Shown one piece after another: positions 1-6,885 of a DNA stretch of 22,135 nucleotides. The stretch lies in assembly GCA_005888335.1 (NCBI GenBank), contig VAWY01000072.1:1-22135 (forward strand), written 5' to 3'. Each line of letters starts with the position of its first letter. Position 1 is the first letter of the stretch. Both the position numbers and the translations under genes were made by a program. This DNA is from Actinomycetota bacterium. GTDB lineage: Bacteria > Actinomycetota > Thermoleophilia > Solirubrobacterales > Solirubrobacteraceae. The notes below the pieces were generated by a model. That model was given only the letters and a program-made list of their open reading frames with translations. It had not been told where the DNA came from and made no database searches.

Positions 1-1307
1 TGCCACGCCGCGCGCGAGACCTCCAGCGCGCGGCGGTAGTCGTCGCCGACCCCGGCCGCGTCGACCTCGTCGGGCACGCCCGCGCCGAGGTGCGGCGTGA
101 GCGCCTGCCACTGCACGGTGAGCATCCGGTGGCGCTGCAGGTCGCGGAACGCGCCGTAGTCGCTGACGATCTCGAAGCGGTAGCGCAGCGCCTCGTAGCC
201 GCGGCCCGGGCGGTGGCGGCGGTTGCGCCGCGCGCCGGCGAGGTCGCCCAGCAGCGCCGCGCGCTCGTCGCCCGACAGGGCGCTGACGCGCAGTCGCGTC
301 TCCTCCTCGCTGGCGCCGGTCGCCTCGAAGAGCAGCGCGGCGAGCAGCGTCTCCTCGTCGCCGTCGACGTGCAGCAGGCGCACCGACGGCCCGTCGCCGC
401 CGGTCTCGCGGTCGAGGCCCAGCCGCGCCGCCCAGCGCGCGGCGGCGGCGTCGCGCTCGCGCAGGTACTCGATCCACTCGCCGCCGCGGTCGGGCCGATC
501 GACCCGGGCCACGAAGCTCGGCATCAGCGCCTTGACCGCGGCGAGGATGCCCTCGCCGCAGCGGCGCGCCTCGGGCAGCGGATGGGCGAGGAGATGCAGG
601 ATCAGCTGCTCGTAGGTCTGGCCGGTCGCGTAGATGCCCATGTGCGACAGCGACGCTGCAGGCAGCAGCCCGCGCAGCAGGTCGAGCGCCTTGGCCCGCA
701 CCGCTCGCGCCCGGGCCGGCGAGGCGTCGCCGGGGAAGCGCGCGTCGACCCACTCGGTGACCCGGGGCAGCGCCGCCGAGTAGGTCGCGAACAGCTCGTC
801 CATCGCCGCCTCGTACGCGGGGCCCAGCGACGGGTCGCGGTGGTAGCGGTAGCCGCCGCCCGGCATCGGCCGGTCATAGGCGATGTAGCGCGTGGACTGC
901 TCGAGGTAGGCCGCCAGCCGCGGGCGCTGGAGGATCTTGGTGAGGACGTTGGAGACCCACTCGCAGGCGACGTGGGCGCCGCCGAGCTGGGCGACCGAGT
1001 CGTCGCCGTAGCCGAGGAAGATCCGCTCGTAGAGCTGCGCCGCCCGCTCGCCCTCGCCCGCGCCGTCCCATGTGCCGCCGGCGACGTCGTCGGCGAACTC
1101 GTCGAGGAACAGCCGCCGCAGGGTGCCCGGATAGCGCGAGTAGCGGGCGAACAGCGCGCCCTTGACGGTCTCGGGCAGGTTGACCAGCGCGAAGACGGGG
1201 CCGTCGAGATCGGTGAAGTGCGGGGCGAGCCGGGCGCGCTCGGCGGCGGTGAAGGTCTCGAGGGGCACGGGCGCGGACGCTACCGCGCCGACCGGCGGCG
1301 CCGACAT
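1..1307 (-). CDS. FAD-dependent thymidylate synthase (ThyX)-like protein, duplicated domain, 3' end off window
   Basis: Reading the minus strand from the ATG at 1305-1307 gives 435 codons with no stop before the left edge, so the gene is partial at its C-terminus. Two regions resemble the ThyX fold. Residues about 100-145 contain QRPRLAAYLEQSTRY, like the substrate-binding RHRxxSxxExSxRY stretch of ThyX. Residues about 372-410 contain FRDLQRHRMLTVQW, with the RHR half of the same motif. ThyX makes dTMP from dUMP using FAD and methylene-tetrahydrofolate. Single-domain ThyX is usually about 220-250 residues, so this is a double-length version in which neither copy has the full motif. That makes catalysis uncertain: it could be a ThyX paralogue with another flavin-linked job. 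Third positions are strongly GC, which supports coding. The ribosome site before the ATG is weak. It is divergent from the sulfate importer operon. Confidence 0.75.
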   Translation of the reverse strand, partial: MSAPPVGAVASAPVPLETFTAAERARLAPHFTDLDGPVFALVNLPETVKGALFARYSRYPGTLRRLFLDEFADDVAGGTWDGAGEGERAAQLYERIFLGYGDDSVAQLGGAHVACEWVSNVLTKILQRPRLAAYLEQSTRYIAYDRPMPGGGYRYHRDPSLGPAYEAAMDELFATYSAALPRVTEWVDARFPGDASPARARAVRAKALDLLRGLLPAASLSHMGIYATGQTYEQLILHLLAHPLPEARRCGEGILAAVKALMPSFVARVDRPDRGGEWIEYLRERDAAAARWAARLGLDRETGGDGPSVRLLHVDGDEETLLAALLFEATGASEEETRLRVSALSGDERAALLGDLAGARRNRRHRPGRGYEALRYRFEIVSDYGAFRDLQRHRMLTVQWQALTPHLGAGVPDEVDAAGVGDDYRRALEVSRAAW

Positions 1308-1395
1308 TCTGGACAAAGCCGGTTGGCTTTCTGCTATTTCTATCCCGCCTACCCCACCAGGATGGTGGGAAACGCGATCCCGACCAGGAGACCGA
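1308..1395. promoter_or_regulatory. Divergent intergenic region with two inverted repeats upstream of sulfate importer operon
   Basis: These 88 bp separate the ThyX-like gene and the sulfate operon and are more AT-rich than the flanks. Two inverted repeats are visible: AAAGCC-ggtt-GGCTTT at 1315-1330 and CCCACC-aggat-GGTGGG at 1353-1369. A ribosome site AGGAG at 1386-1390 precedes the ATG at 1396. Either repeat could be an operator, for instance for the Rrf2-type regulator encoded at 4921-5376. That link is inference from proximity and family habits (CymR controls sulfur uptake in Bacillus). No convincing -35/-10 pair could be assigned. Confidence 0.4.
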
Positions 1396-2385
1396 ATGCG
1401 CCGACTGATGCTCGCCCTCGTCCCCCTCGCCGCCCTGGTGGCGGCTGGCTGCGGCGGGGCGTCCGACTCGTCGTCCGACGCGACGGCCGCCAAGCCCGCC
1501 GGCGGCGGCACGCAGACGCTGTCGCTCGTCGCCTACTCGACGCCGCAGGTCGTCTACGACGAGGTCATCCCGGCCTTCCAGAAGACCGCCGCGGGCAACG
1601 GCGTCGCGTTCAAGACGTCGTACGGCCCGTCGGGCGACCAGAGCCGCGCTGTGGAGTCGGGCCTCCCGGCGGACGTCGTGACGTTCTCGCTCGAGCCCGA
1701 CCTCGACCGGCTCATCAAGTCCGGCCAGGTGGCCAAGACGGCGGCCGACCGCTGGGTGACGACCTCGGTGGTCACGTTCATCGTCCGCAAGGGCAACCCG
1801 AAGCACATCCGCACCTGGGACGACCTGCTCAAGCCGGGCGTCCAGGTCGTCACGCCGAACCCGTTCACGTCCGGCGCCGCGAAGTGGAACCTGCTCGCCG
1901 CCTACGGCGCCAAGGGGCTCGGCTACGTGCGCACGCTGCTCACCCAGCACGTCAAGGTCCAGCCGAAGTCGGGCCGCGAGGCGCTGCAGACGTTCACCGA
2001 GGGCCAGGGCGACGTCCTGCTGTCCTACGAGAACGAGGCGATCACCGCCCAGAAGAAGGGCCAGGACGTCGACTACGTGATCCCCGATCAGACGATCAAG
2101 ATCGAGAACCCGATCGCGGTGACGAGCAAGGCCCCGGCCGCGGCGAAGGCGTTCCTCGACTACGCGCTGTCCAAGCCGGCACAGCGGGTCTTCGCCAGCT
2201 GGGGCTACCGGCCCGTCGATCCGTCCGTCCTGGCGGCCAACACGTCGAAGTTCCCGACGCCGTCCGGGCTGTTCACGATCGCCAAGGTCGGCGGGTGGTC
2301 GAAGGTCAACGACCAGCTGTTCGACCCCGACAAGGGCTCGGTCGCCAAGATCGAGGAGCAGGCGGGGGTGTCCACGGCGAAGTGA
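1396..2385 (+). CDS. cysP: Sulfate ABC transporter substrate-binding lipoprotein
   Basis: A 329-residue exported binding protein of the Sbp/CysP family. It captures sulfate (or thiosulfate) outside the membrane and hands it to the permease pair encoded next. The N-terminus has a short Arg-containing start, a hydrophobic stretch and the lipobox VAAGC with Cys19, so it should be a membrane-anchored lipoprotein. Family motifs are present: AYSTPQVVYDEVIPAF near residue 50, YGPSGDQSRAV, DVVTFSLEPDLDRL, NPFTSGAAKWNLLAAYG and SYENEA. The ATG at 1396 is chosen because AGGAG lies five bases upstream and it gives a clean signal peptide; longer in-frame starts would put arginine- and proline-rich sequence in front of it. 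It is the first gene of a tight four-gene operon: its stop overlaps the GTG of the first permease. Sulfate versus thiosulfate preference cannot be read from sequence. Confidence 0.93.
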   Translation: MRRLMLALVPLAALVAAGCGGASDSSSDATAAKPAGGGTQTLSLVAYSTPQVVYDEVIPAFQKTAAGNGVAFKTSYGPSGDQSRAVESGLPADVVTFSLEPDLDRLIKSGQVAKTAADRWVTTSVVTFIVRKGNPKHIRTWDDLLKPGVQVVTPNPFTSGAAKWNLLAAYGAKGLGYVRTLLTQHVKVQPKSGREALQTFTEGQGDVLLSYENEAITAQKKGQDVDYVIPDQTIKIENPIAVTSKAPAAAKAFLDYALSKPAQRVFASWGYRPVDPSVLAANTSKFPTPSGLFTIAKVGGWSKVNDQLFDPDKGSVAKIEEQAGVSTAK

Positions 2386-3209
2386 GCGCCCGCGCGGTCG
2401 CCCTTCCCCGAGCCGGCCGGCGCCTCAGCGCGCCGTCCGGCTCGCTCGGCCTCGGCGTCACCACGCTGTGGCTGAGCGTCATCGTGCTGCTGCCGCTGGC
2501 GGCGCTCGTGGCGCGCTCGTTCGACGGCGGCGCAGGCGCGTTCGCGGACGCGGTGACCAGCCGCCAGGCGATCGCCGCGCTGCGCTTCACGCTGGTCGTG
2601 TCGCTGGTCGTCGCGGCGATCAACGCCGGGATGGGGACGCTGATCGCCTGGGTGCTCGTGCGCGACCGCTTCCCGGGGCGCCGGGTCGTCAACGCCCTGA
2701 TCGACCTGCCGTTCGCGCTCCCCACGATCGTCGCGGGCCTGACGCTGATGGCCCTCTACGGGCCCAAGAGCCCGGTGGGCGTCGACGTCGCGTTCACGCA
2801 GGCCGCCGTCGGGCTCGCGCTGCTGTTCGTCACGCTGCCGTTCGTCGTGCGCGCGGTGCAGCCGGTGCTGCTCGAGCTCGACCGCGAGATGGAGGAGGCG
2901 GCCGCCTCGCTGGGCGCCTCGCCGCGCGTCGTGTTCACGCGGATCGTGCTGCCCAATCTGCTGCCCGCCATCCTCTCCGGCGCGGCGCTCGCCTTCGCCC
3001 GCGCCGTCGGCGAGTTCGGCTCGGTGGTGCTGATCTCGGGCAACATCCCGTTCACCACCCAGGTCGCCTCGGTCTTCGTCTACAAGCAGATCGAGAGCGA
3101 CAACCCGATCGGCGCGGCCGCGGTGTCGGTCGTGCTGCTCGTGCTCTCGCTGCTCGTGCTCGTCGCCATCCGCGGCGTCGAGCGCTGGGGATCGCACCAT
3201 GCGCGCTAG
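2382..3209 (+). CDS. cysT: Sulfate ABC transporter permease CysT (CysU)
   Basis: A 275-residue integral membrane permease with about six hydrophobic segments, the first at LWLSVIVLLPLAALVARSF. The cytoplasmic EAA loop that docks on the ATPase reads EEAAASLGASPRVVFTRIVL at about residues 170-190, followed by LPNLLPAILSG. Together with CysW it forms the sulfate channel. The chosen start is the GTG at 2382, which overlaps the stop of the binding-protein gene as GTGA and suggests translational coupling. The open frame continues upstream through the binding-protein gene, but that part is an antisense-like shadow rich in Arg and Gly. The 3' end overlaps the start of cysW by 11 bases. Length and motif spacing are normal for the family. 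Confidence 0.92.
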   Translation: MSARAVALPRAGRRLSAPSGSLGLGVTTLWLSVIVLLPLAALVARSFDGGAGAFADAVTSRQAIAALRFTLVVSLVVAAINAGMGTLIAWVLVRDRFPGRRVVNALIDLPFALPTIVAGLTLMALYGPKSPVGVDVAFTQAAVGLALLFVTLPFVVRAVQPVLLELDREMEEAAASLGASPRVVFTRIVLPNLLPAILSGAALAFARAVGEFGSVVLISGNIPFTTQVASVFVYKQIESDNPIGAAAVSVVLLVLSLLVLVAIRGVERWGSHHAR

Positions 3210-3978
3210 CCGGCTGACCCTGCGCTTCGTCGCCCTCGGCTACCTCGCCGTGCTGCTGCTCGTGCCGGTCGGCCTCGTCTTCTGGCGCACGTTCGAGCAC
3301 GGCCTCGCGCCGGTGTGGGCGAGCGTGACCACGCCCGCGGCCATCCACGCGTTCTGGCTGACGGTCGAGGTGGCAGCGATCGCCGTCCCGCTCAACGCGA
3401 TCTTCGGCGTGGTCGCCGCGCTGGCGCTGGTGCGCGGGCGGTTCGCCGGCAAGTGGCTGCTCGACGCGCTCATCGACCTGCCGTTCGCCATCTCGCCCGT
3501 CGTCGTCGGGCTGGCGCTGCTGCTCGTCTACGGCCGCTCGGGCTGGCTCTCCGAGCTTCCGGTGCAGGTGATCTTCGCCGTTCCCGGCATCGTCCTGGCC
3601 ACCGTGTTCGTCTCGCTGCCGTTCGTCGCGCGCGAGGTCGCGCCGGTGCTGCGCGAGGTCGGCGACGAGCAGGAGCAGGCGGCGGCGACGCTCGGCGCCT
3701 CGCGCTGGCAGGCGTTCTGGCGCGTCACGCTGCCGTCGATCCGCTGGGGCCTGGCCTACGGCGTCGTGCTGTCCACCGCGCGCGCCCTCGGCGAGTTCGG
3801 CGCGGTCAGCGTGGTCAGCGGCAAGATCGCCGGCCAGACAGAGACGCTGACCCTGCTCGTCGAGAAGCGCTTCGAGAACTTCGACCTCGCGGGCGCCTAC
3901 GCCGCCTCGACCTTGCTGGCGCTGATCGCGCTGGCCACCCTGCTCGCCATGACCGCCCTCAGGAGGCGCGCCGAATGA
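3199..3978 (+). CDS. cysW: Sulfate ABC transporter permease CysW
   Basis: A 259-residue second membrane subunit of the sulfate importer, with six likely membrane segments beginning at [20 protein letters not shown]. The EAA loop is [20 protein letters not shown] at about residues 158-177, followed by [12 protein letters not shown], then [17 protein letters not shown], which is typical of CysW. The ATG at 3199 lies inside the end of cysT (11-base overlap). Its own stop overlaps the ATG of the ATPase gene as ATGA, so the whole operon reads as one coupled unit. The permeases of the molybdate system are related, but the neighbouring sulfate-type binding protein and the two distinct permease genes favour sulfate. 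Confidence 0.92.
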   Translation: MRASRLTLRFVALGYLAVLLLVPVGLVFWRTFEHGLAPVWASVTTPAAIHAFWLTVEVAAIAVPLNAIFGVVAALALVRGRFAGKWLLDALIDLPFAISPVVVGLALLLVYGRSGWLSELPVQVIFAVPGIVLATVFVSLPFVAREVAPVLREVGDEQEQAAATLGASRWQAFWRVTLPSIRWGLAYGVVLSTARALGEFGAVSVVSGKIAGQTETLTLLVEKRFENFDLAGAYAASTLLALIALATLLAMTALRRRAE

Positions 3979-4964
3979 TCACCGTCCGCTCGCTGACCAA
4001 GCGCTTCGGCGACTTCATCGCGCTCGACGACGTCTCGCTGCAGGTCGAGGAGGGCTCGCTCACGGCGCTGCTCGGCCCCAGCGGCTCGGGCAAGTCGACG
4101 CTGCTGCGCGTGATCGCCGGGCTCGAGGCGCCCGACGCCGGCGCGGTCACCATCGAGGGCGCCGACGCGACGCGCGTGCCGCCGCAGAAGCGGGGCATCG
4201 GCTTCGTCTTCCAGCACTACGCCGCGTTCAAGCACATGACCGTGCGCGAGAACGTCGCCTTCGGGCTGCGCGTGCGTCGCCGGCCGCGCGCGGAGGTGCG
4301 CGAGAAGGTCAGCGAGCTCCTCGCGCTCGTCGGCCTGGACGGCCTGGCCGGCCGCTACCCGGCGCAGCTGTCGGGCGGGCAGCGCCAGCGGATGGCGCTG
4401 GCCCGCGCGCTGGCCGTCGAGCCGCGCGTGCTGCTGCTCGACGAGCCGTTCGGCGCGCTCGACGCCAACGTGCGCGCCGAGCTGCGGGCGTGGCTGCGCC
4501 GCCTGCACGACGAGGTCCACGTCACGACCGTGCTCGTCACGCACGACCAGGAGGAGGCGATGGAGGTCGCCGACACGCTGGCCGTGATGGACGGCGGGCG
4601 GATCGTGCAGACCGGCGCGCCGCGCGAGCTCTACGAGCAGCCGGCCAACGCGTTCGTCATGGGCTTCCTGGGGCCGGTGGCCCGGCTCGACGGGCACCTC
4701 GTGCGCCCGCACGACCTCGTGCTGCGCGCCAGGCCCGAGGACGAGCGCGACGTCGAGGCGATGGTCGCGCGGGTGACGCACCTGGGCTTCGAGGTGCGCG
4801 TCGAGCTCGTGCTGCCCAGCGGCGACGAGGTTTCCGCGCAGCTCACCCGCGCCGAGGCCGACGAGCTCGAGGTCGCCCGGGGCGACATCCTCTGGCTGCG
4901 GCCGGCCGGTCCGATGGTCGCTAGCGCGTCGTCCACGCCTCCGGATCGCGTGCCAGCTCGATGA
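3975..4964 (+). CDS. cysA: Sulfate ABC transporter ATP-binding protein CysA
   Basis: A 329-residue ATPase that powers the importer from the cytoplasmic side. Walker A is GPSGSGKST at residues 34-42, the Q-loop is Q80 in FVFQH, the signature is LSGGQ at 132-136, Walker B is LLLDEP at 153-158 and the switch His is H190 in VTHDQEEAM. The last 90 or so residues form a short TOBE-like domain. The ATG at 3975 overlaps the cysW stop (ATGA), and a strong AGGAGG site sits at 3961-3966. The 3' end is odd: the last 44 bases (4921-4964) overlap the 3' end of the convergent Rrf2-type gene, so both proteins are encoded on opposite strands there. The extreme C-terminus ([11 protein letters not shown]) may therefore be unconstrained. 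Confidence 0.93.
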   Translation: MITVRSLTKRFGDFIALDDVSLQVEEGSLTALLGPSGSGKSTLLRVIAGLEAPDAGAVTIEGADATRVPPQKRGIGFVFQHYAAFKHMTVRENVAFGLRVRRRPRAEVREKVSELLALVGLDGLAGRYPAQLSGGQRQRMALARALAVEPRVLLLDEPFGALDANVRAELRAWLRRLHDEVHVTTVLVTHDQEEAMEVADTLAVMDGGRIVQTGAPRELYEQPANAFVMGFLGPVARLDGHLVRPHDLVLRARPEDERDVEAMVARVTHLGFEVRVELVLPSGDEVSAQLTRAEADELEVARGDILWLRPAGPMVASASSTPPDRVPAR

Positions 4965-5376
4965 CGTGCTCGGGAAGCCGGCCCGCGGCGACGTCGGCCA
5001 GCGTCACGCGCTCGAGCACCGCCCGCAGGTTCTTGCGCACGGCGATCCAGACCTGCTGCAGCGGCTCGGCGGCGCCGCGGTAGGCGACGTCCTCCGGGGG
5101 CTCGCCGCGGACGGTGGCCAGCGGGCCCTCGACCGCGCGGACGATGTCGGCCACGGTGATCTCGTCGGCGGGGCGCGCGAGCCAGTAGCCGCCCTCGGCG
5201 CCGCGCTGGCTGCGCACCAGTCGCGCGTGGCGCAGGTCGCCGAGGATGTTCTCCAGGAACTTCGGCGGGATGCCCTGGGCGGCGGCGAGCGCCTCGCCCT
5301 TCACCGGGCCGCCGCCCGCCGCGGCGAGCTCGGCGGCGGCGCGCACGGCGTAGTCGGCGCGCGCGGAGATCCTCAT
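4921..5376 (-). CDS. Rrf2 family transcriptional regulator
   Basis: A 151-residue winged-helix repressor-type protein. The N-terminus [18 protein letters not shown], then [20 protein letters not shown] and [20 protein letters not shown] are classic Rrf2 signatures. The protein contains no cysteine, so it cannot hold the iron-sulfur cluster of IscR or NsrR. It is closer in type to CymR, which senses cysteine synthesis state in Bacillus. Its place directly beside the sulfate importer operon makes that operon a plausible target, but this is inference. The ATG at 5374-5376 overlaps the stop of the upstream Lrp gene as ATGA, so the two regulators are coupled. Its 3' end overlaps cysA by 44 bases on the opposite strand. 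Confidence 0.9.
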   Translation of the reverse strand: MRISARADYAVRAAAELAAAGGGPVKGEALAAAQGIPPKFLENILGDLRHARLVRSQRGAEGGYWLARPADEITVADIVRAVEGPLATVRGEPPEDVAYRGAAEPLQQVWIAVRKNLRAVLERVTLADVAAGRLPEHVIELARDPEAWTTR

Positions 5377-5840
5377 CGCTCGGCCGCCGCGGCGACGAGC
5401 GGCCCCGTCCGCGGCGGGACCTGGCGCGAGAGCACGATGTGGCTGGTGCAGCGCTGGATGGCCGGCGTGGCCAGCAGGCGGTTGACGATCTCCTGCAGGT
5501 GCTCGGTGTCGCGCGCGACCACGCGGCACACGAGGTCCTGCGGCCCGCTCACGGCGTCGGCCTCCAGCACCTCGGGGACTGCGGCGAGCAGCTCGACGGC
5601 CTCGGCAAGGCGGCCCTGGTTGAGCTCGATGAACACGAAGGCGGTGATCGTGTACCCCATGGCGGACGGGTCCACCTCGGGGCCGTACCCGGTGACCACC
5701 CCGCGCGCCTCGAGCTTGGCCAGGCGCGCCTGCACGGTGCCGCGGGCGACCCCGAGGCGCCGCGAGATCTCGAGCAGCCCGACGCGCGGCTGCTCGCGCA
5801 GGGCGGCGATGAGGCGGGCGTCGAGCAGGTCGATGGTCAA
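5373..5840 (-). CDS. Lrp/AsnC family transcriptional regulator (divergent from phhA)
   Basis: A 155-residue regulator with an N-terminal helix-turn-helix (LLDARLIAALREQPRVGLLE, then ISRRLGVARGTVQARLAKLE) and a C-terminal ligand-binding RAM domain with DAVSGPQDLVCRVVARD and TSHIVLSR. Lrp/AsnC proteins bind amino acids and control their metabolism. Lying divergent from phenylalanine hydroxylase, it probably responds to Phe or Tyr; that is inferred from position. The start is the TTG at 5838-5840: an in-frame stop lies five codons upstream, and an AGGAT ribosome-site-like run sits just before it. The start codon falls inside a perfect palindrome at 5834-5848. The gene is coupled to the downstream Rrf2-type regulator by a 4-bp overlap, an unusual pairing of two regulators. 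Confidence 0.92.
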   Translation of the reverse strand: MTIDLLDARLIAALREQPRVGLLEISRRLGVARGTVQARLAKLEARGVVTGYGPEVDPSAMGYTITAFVFIELNQGRLAEAVELLAAVPEVLEADAVSGPQDLVCRVVARDTEHLQEIVNRLLATPAIQRCTSHIVLSRQVPPRTGPLVAAAAER

Positions 5841-5848
5841 AGTGACCA
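5834..5848. promoter_or_regulatory. Palindrome TGGTCA-N3-TGACCA over the lrp start, possible operator
   Basis: A perfect 6-3-6 inverted repeat covers the TTG start of the Lrp gene and the bases just before it. A protein bound here would block translation initiation or early transcription, as in autoregulation. Chance occurrence of a 6-bp arm pair in a region of this size is not negligible, so this is a candidate only. Confidence 0.35.
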
Positions 5849-5907
5849 GATCCTAGGCCGTCTGGCTGCCACCAACTCGTCGATCTGCTCAGCATCGCAG
5901 TACAGAC

Positions 5908-5943
5908 TTGGCAATCGTTGGCGCAAATGCTGCACTTTCGCTC
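5908..5943 (+). promoter_or_regulatory. Candidate leaderless promoter of phhA
   Basis: TTGGCA (5908-5913) is separated by 17 bp from TGCACT (5931-5936), a -35 plus weak -10 pair, and the ATG at 5944 is seven bases beyond the -10. There is no ribosome site before the ATG. This is what a leaderless transcript starting at or beside the start codon would look like. A TTGGC direct repeat (5908-5912 and 5918-5922, one helical turn apart) also lies here. Confidence 0.35.
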
Positions 5944-6846
5944 ATGTTCGAGGAAGGACAGCTGTACTCGCCGGTCACGGCGGGCGACGACGGCGAGGTC
6001 ACCGTCCATCTCGCCCACGACCACCCGGGCGCCAACGACCCGGCCTACCGCGCGCGGCGCAACGAGATCGCCGCCGGCGCGCTCGCCTGGCGGCCCGGCG
6101 AGCCCTCGCCGCTGATCGACTACACCGCCGACGAGCAGAACGTCTGGCGCACCGTCTGCCGCGAGCTGTTCCCCAAGTACGAGCGCTACGCGATCAACGA
6201 GTTCCGCGAGGGCGTCGAGCGGCTGCGCCTCCCGCGCGACCACGTCCCGAACCTCGACGAGGTCTCCGAGCTGCTCGAGCCGCTGACCGGCTTTCGCTAC
6301 ATCCCCGCCGCCGGCCTGGTCCCGCTGCGCGAGTTCTACGGCACCCTGCGCGACCGCATCTTCCACTCCACCCAATACGTCCGCCATTCCGCCGTCCCGC
6401 TCTACACCCCCGAGCCGGACATCATCCACGAGGTGATCGGGCACGGGCACCTGCTCGCCACCCCCACGTTCTCCGAGCTGCACCGCCTCACGGGCGAGGC
6501 CACGCACCGCCTGCGCGACGACGACAACGTCCGCTTCCTGTCGAAGGTGTTCTGGTTCACCGTCGAGTTCGGCGTCGTCGTCGAGGATGGCGAGCTGCGC
6601 GCCTACGGGGCGGGGATCCTGTCCTCCTACGGCGAGATCGAGGAGTTCCGCGGCATGGAGCACCGGCCGCTCGACCTCGTCGAGATGGGGACCGCCGACT
6701 ACGACATCACGGCCTACCAGCCCGTCCTCTACCGCGCCGAGTCGCTCGACGAGGTGCGCGAGGTCGTCGGCGGGTTCTTCCGCACGTGCACCGACGAGTC
6801 GATCGCCGAGCTGCGCGCGCTGGCGGGCTCGGCGATCGCGGGGTAG
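5944..6846 (+). CDS. phhA: Phenylalanine 4-monooxygenase
   Basis: A 300-residue aromatic amino acid hydroxylase that converts Phe to Tyr with O2 and a tetrahydropterin. The iron-binding facial triad is visible: H162 and H167 in DIIHEVIGHGHLL, and E208 in FWFTVEFG. The 41-residue spacing H167 to E208 matches bacterial PheH. Other family features are FRYIPAAGLVPLREFYGTL and YGEIEEF. There is no N-terminal ACT regulatory domain, as expected in bacteria. The ATG at 5944 is chosen; an in-frame TTG at 5908 would add 12 residues (AIVGANAALSL) but falls on a likely -35 element, and the protein from FEEGQLYSPVT onward matches where family members begin. The gene is divergent from an Lrp regulator and 39 bp upstream of a P450 gene, with which it may be cotranscribed. 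Confidence 0.94.
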   Translation: MFEEGQLYSPVTAGDDGEVTVHLAHDHPGANDPAYRARRNEIAAGALAWRPGEPSPLIDYTADEQNVWRTVCRELFPKYERYAINEFREGVERLRLPRDHVPNLDEVSELLEPLTGFRYIPAAGLVPLREFYGTLRDRIFHSTQYVRHSAVPLYTPEPDIIHEVIGHGHLLATPTFSELHRLTGEATHRLRDDDNVRFLSKVFWFTVEFGVVVEDGELRAYGAGILSSYGEIEEFRGMEHRPLDLVEMGTADYDITAYQPVLYRAESLDEVREVVGGFFRTCTDESIAELRALAGSAIAG

Positions 6847-6885
6847 GGTCGGGCCTGCCCGCGCGCCCAGACCCGGAGGCTCCCG

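Noticed and set aside
90..2381. Long plus-strand open frame running into cysT
   Set aside because: The translated part before the GTG at 2382 is rich in Arg, Gly and Ala, and lies antisense to the ThyX-like gene and then out of frame with the binding-protein gene. It is an open frame caused by high GC.
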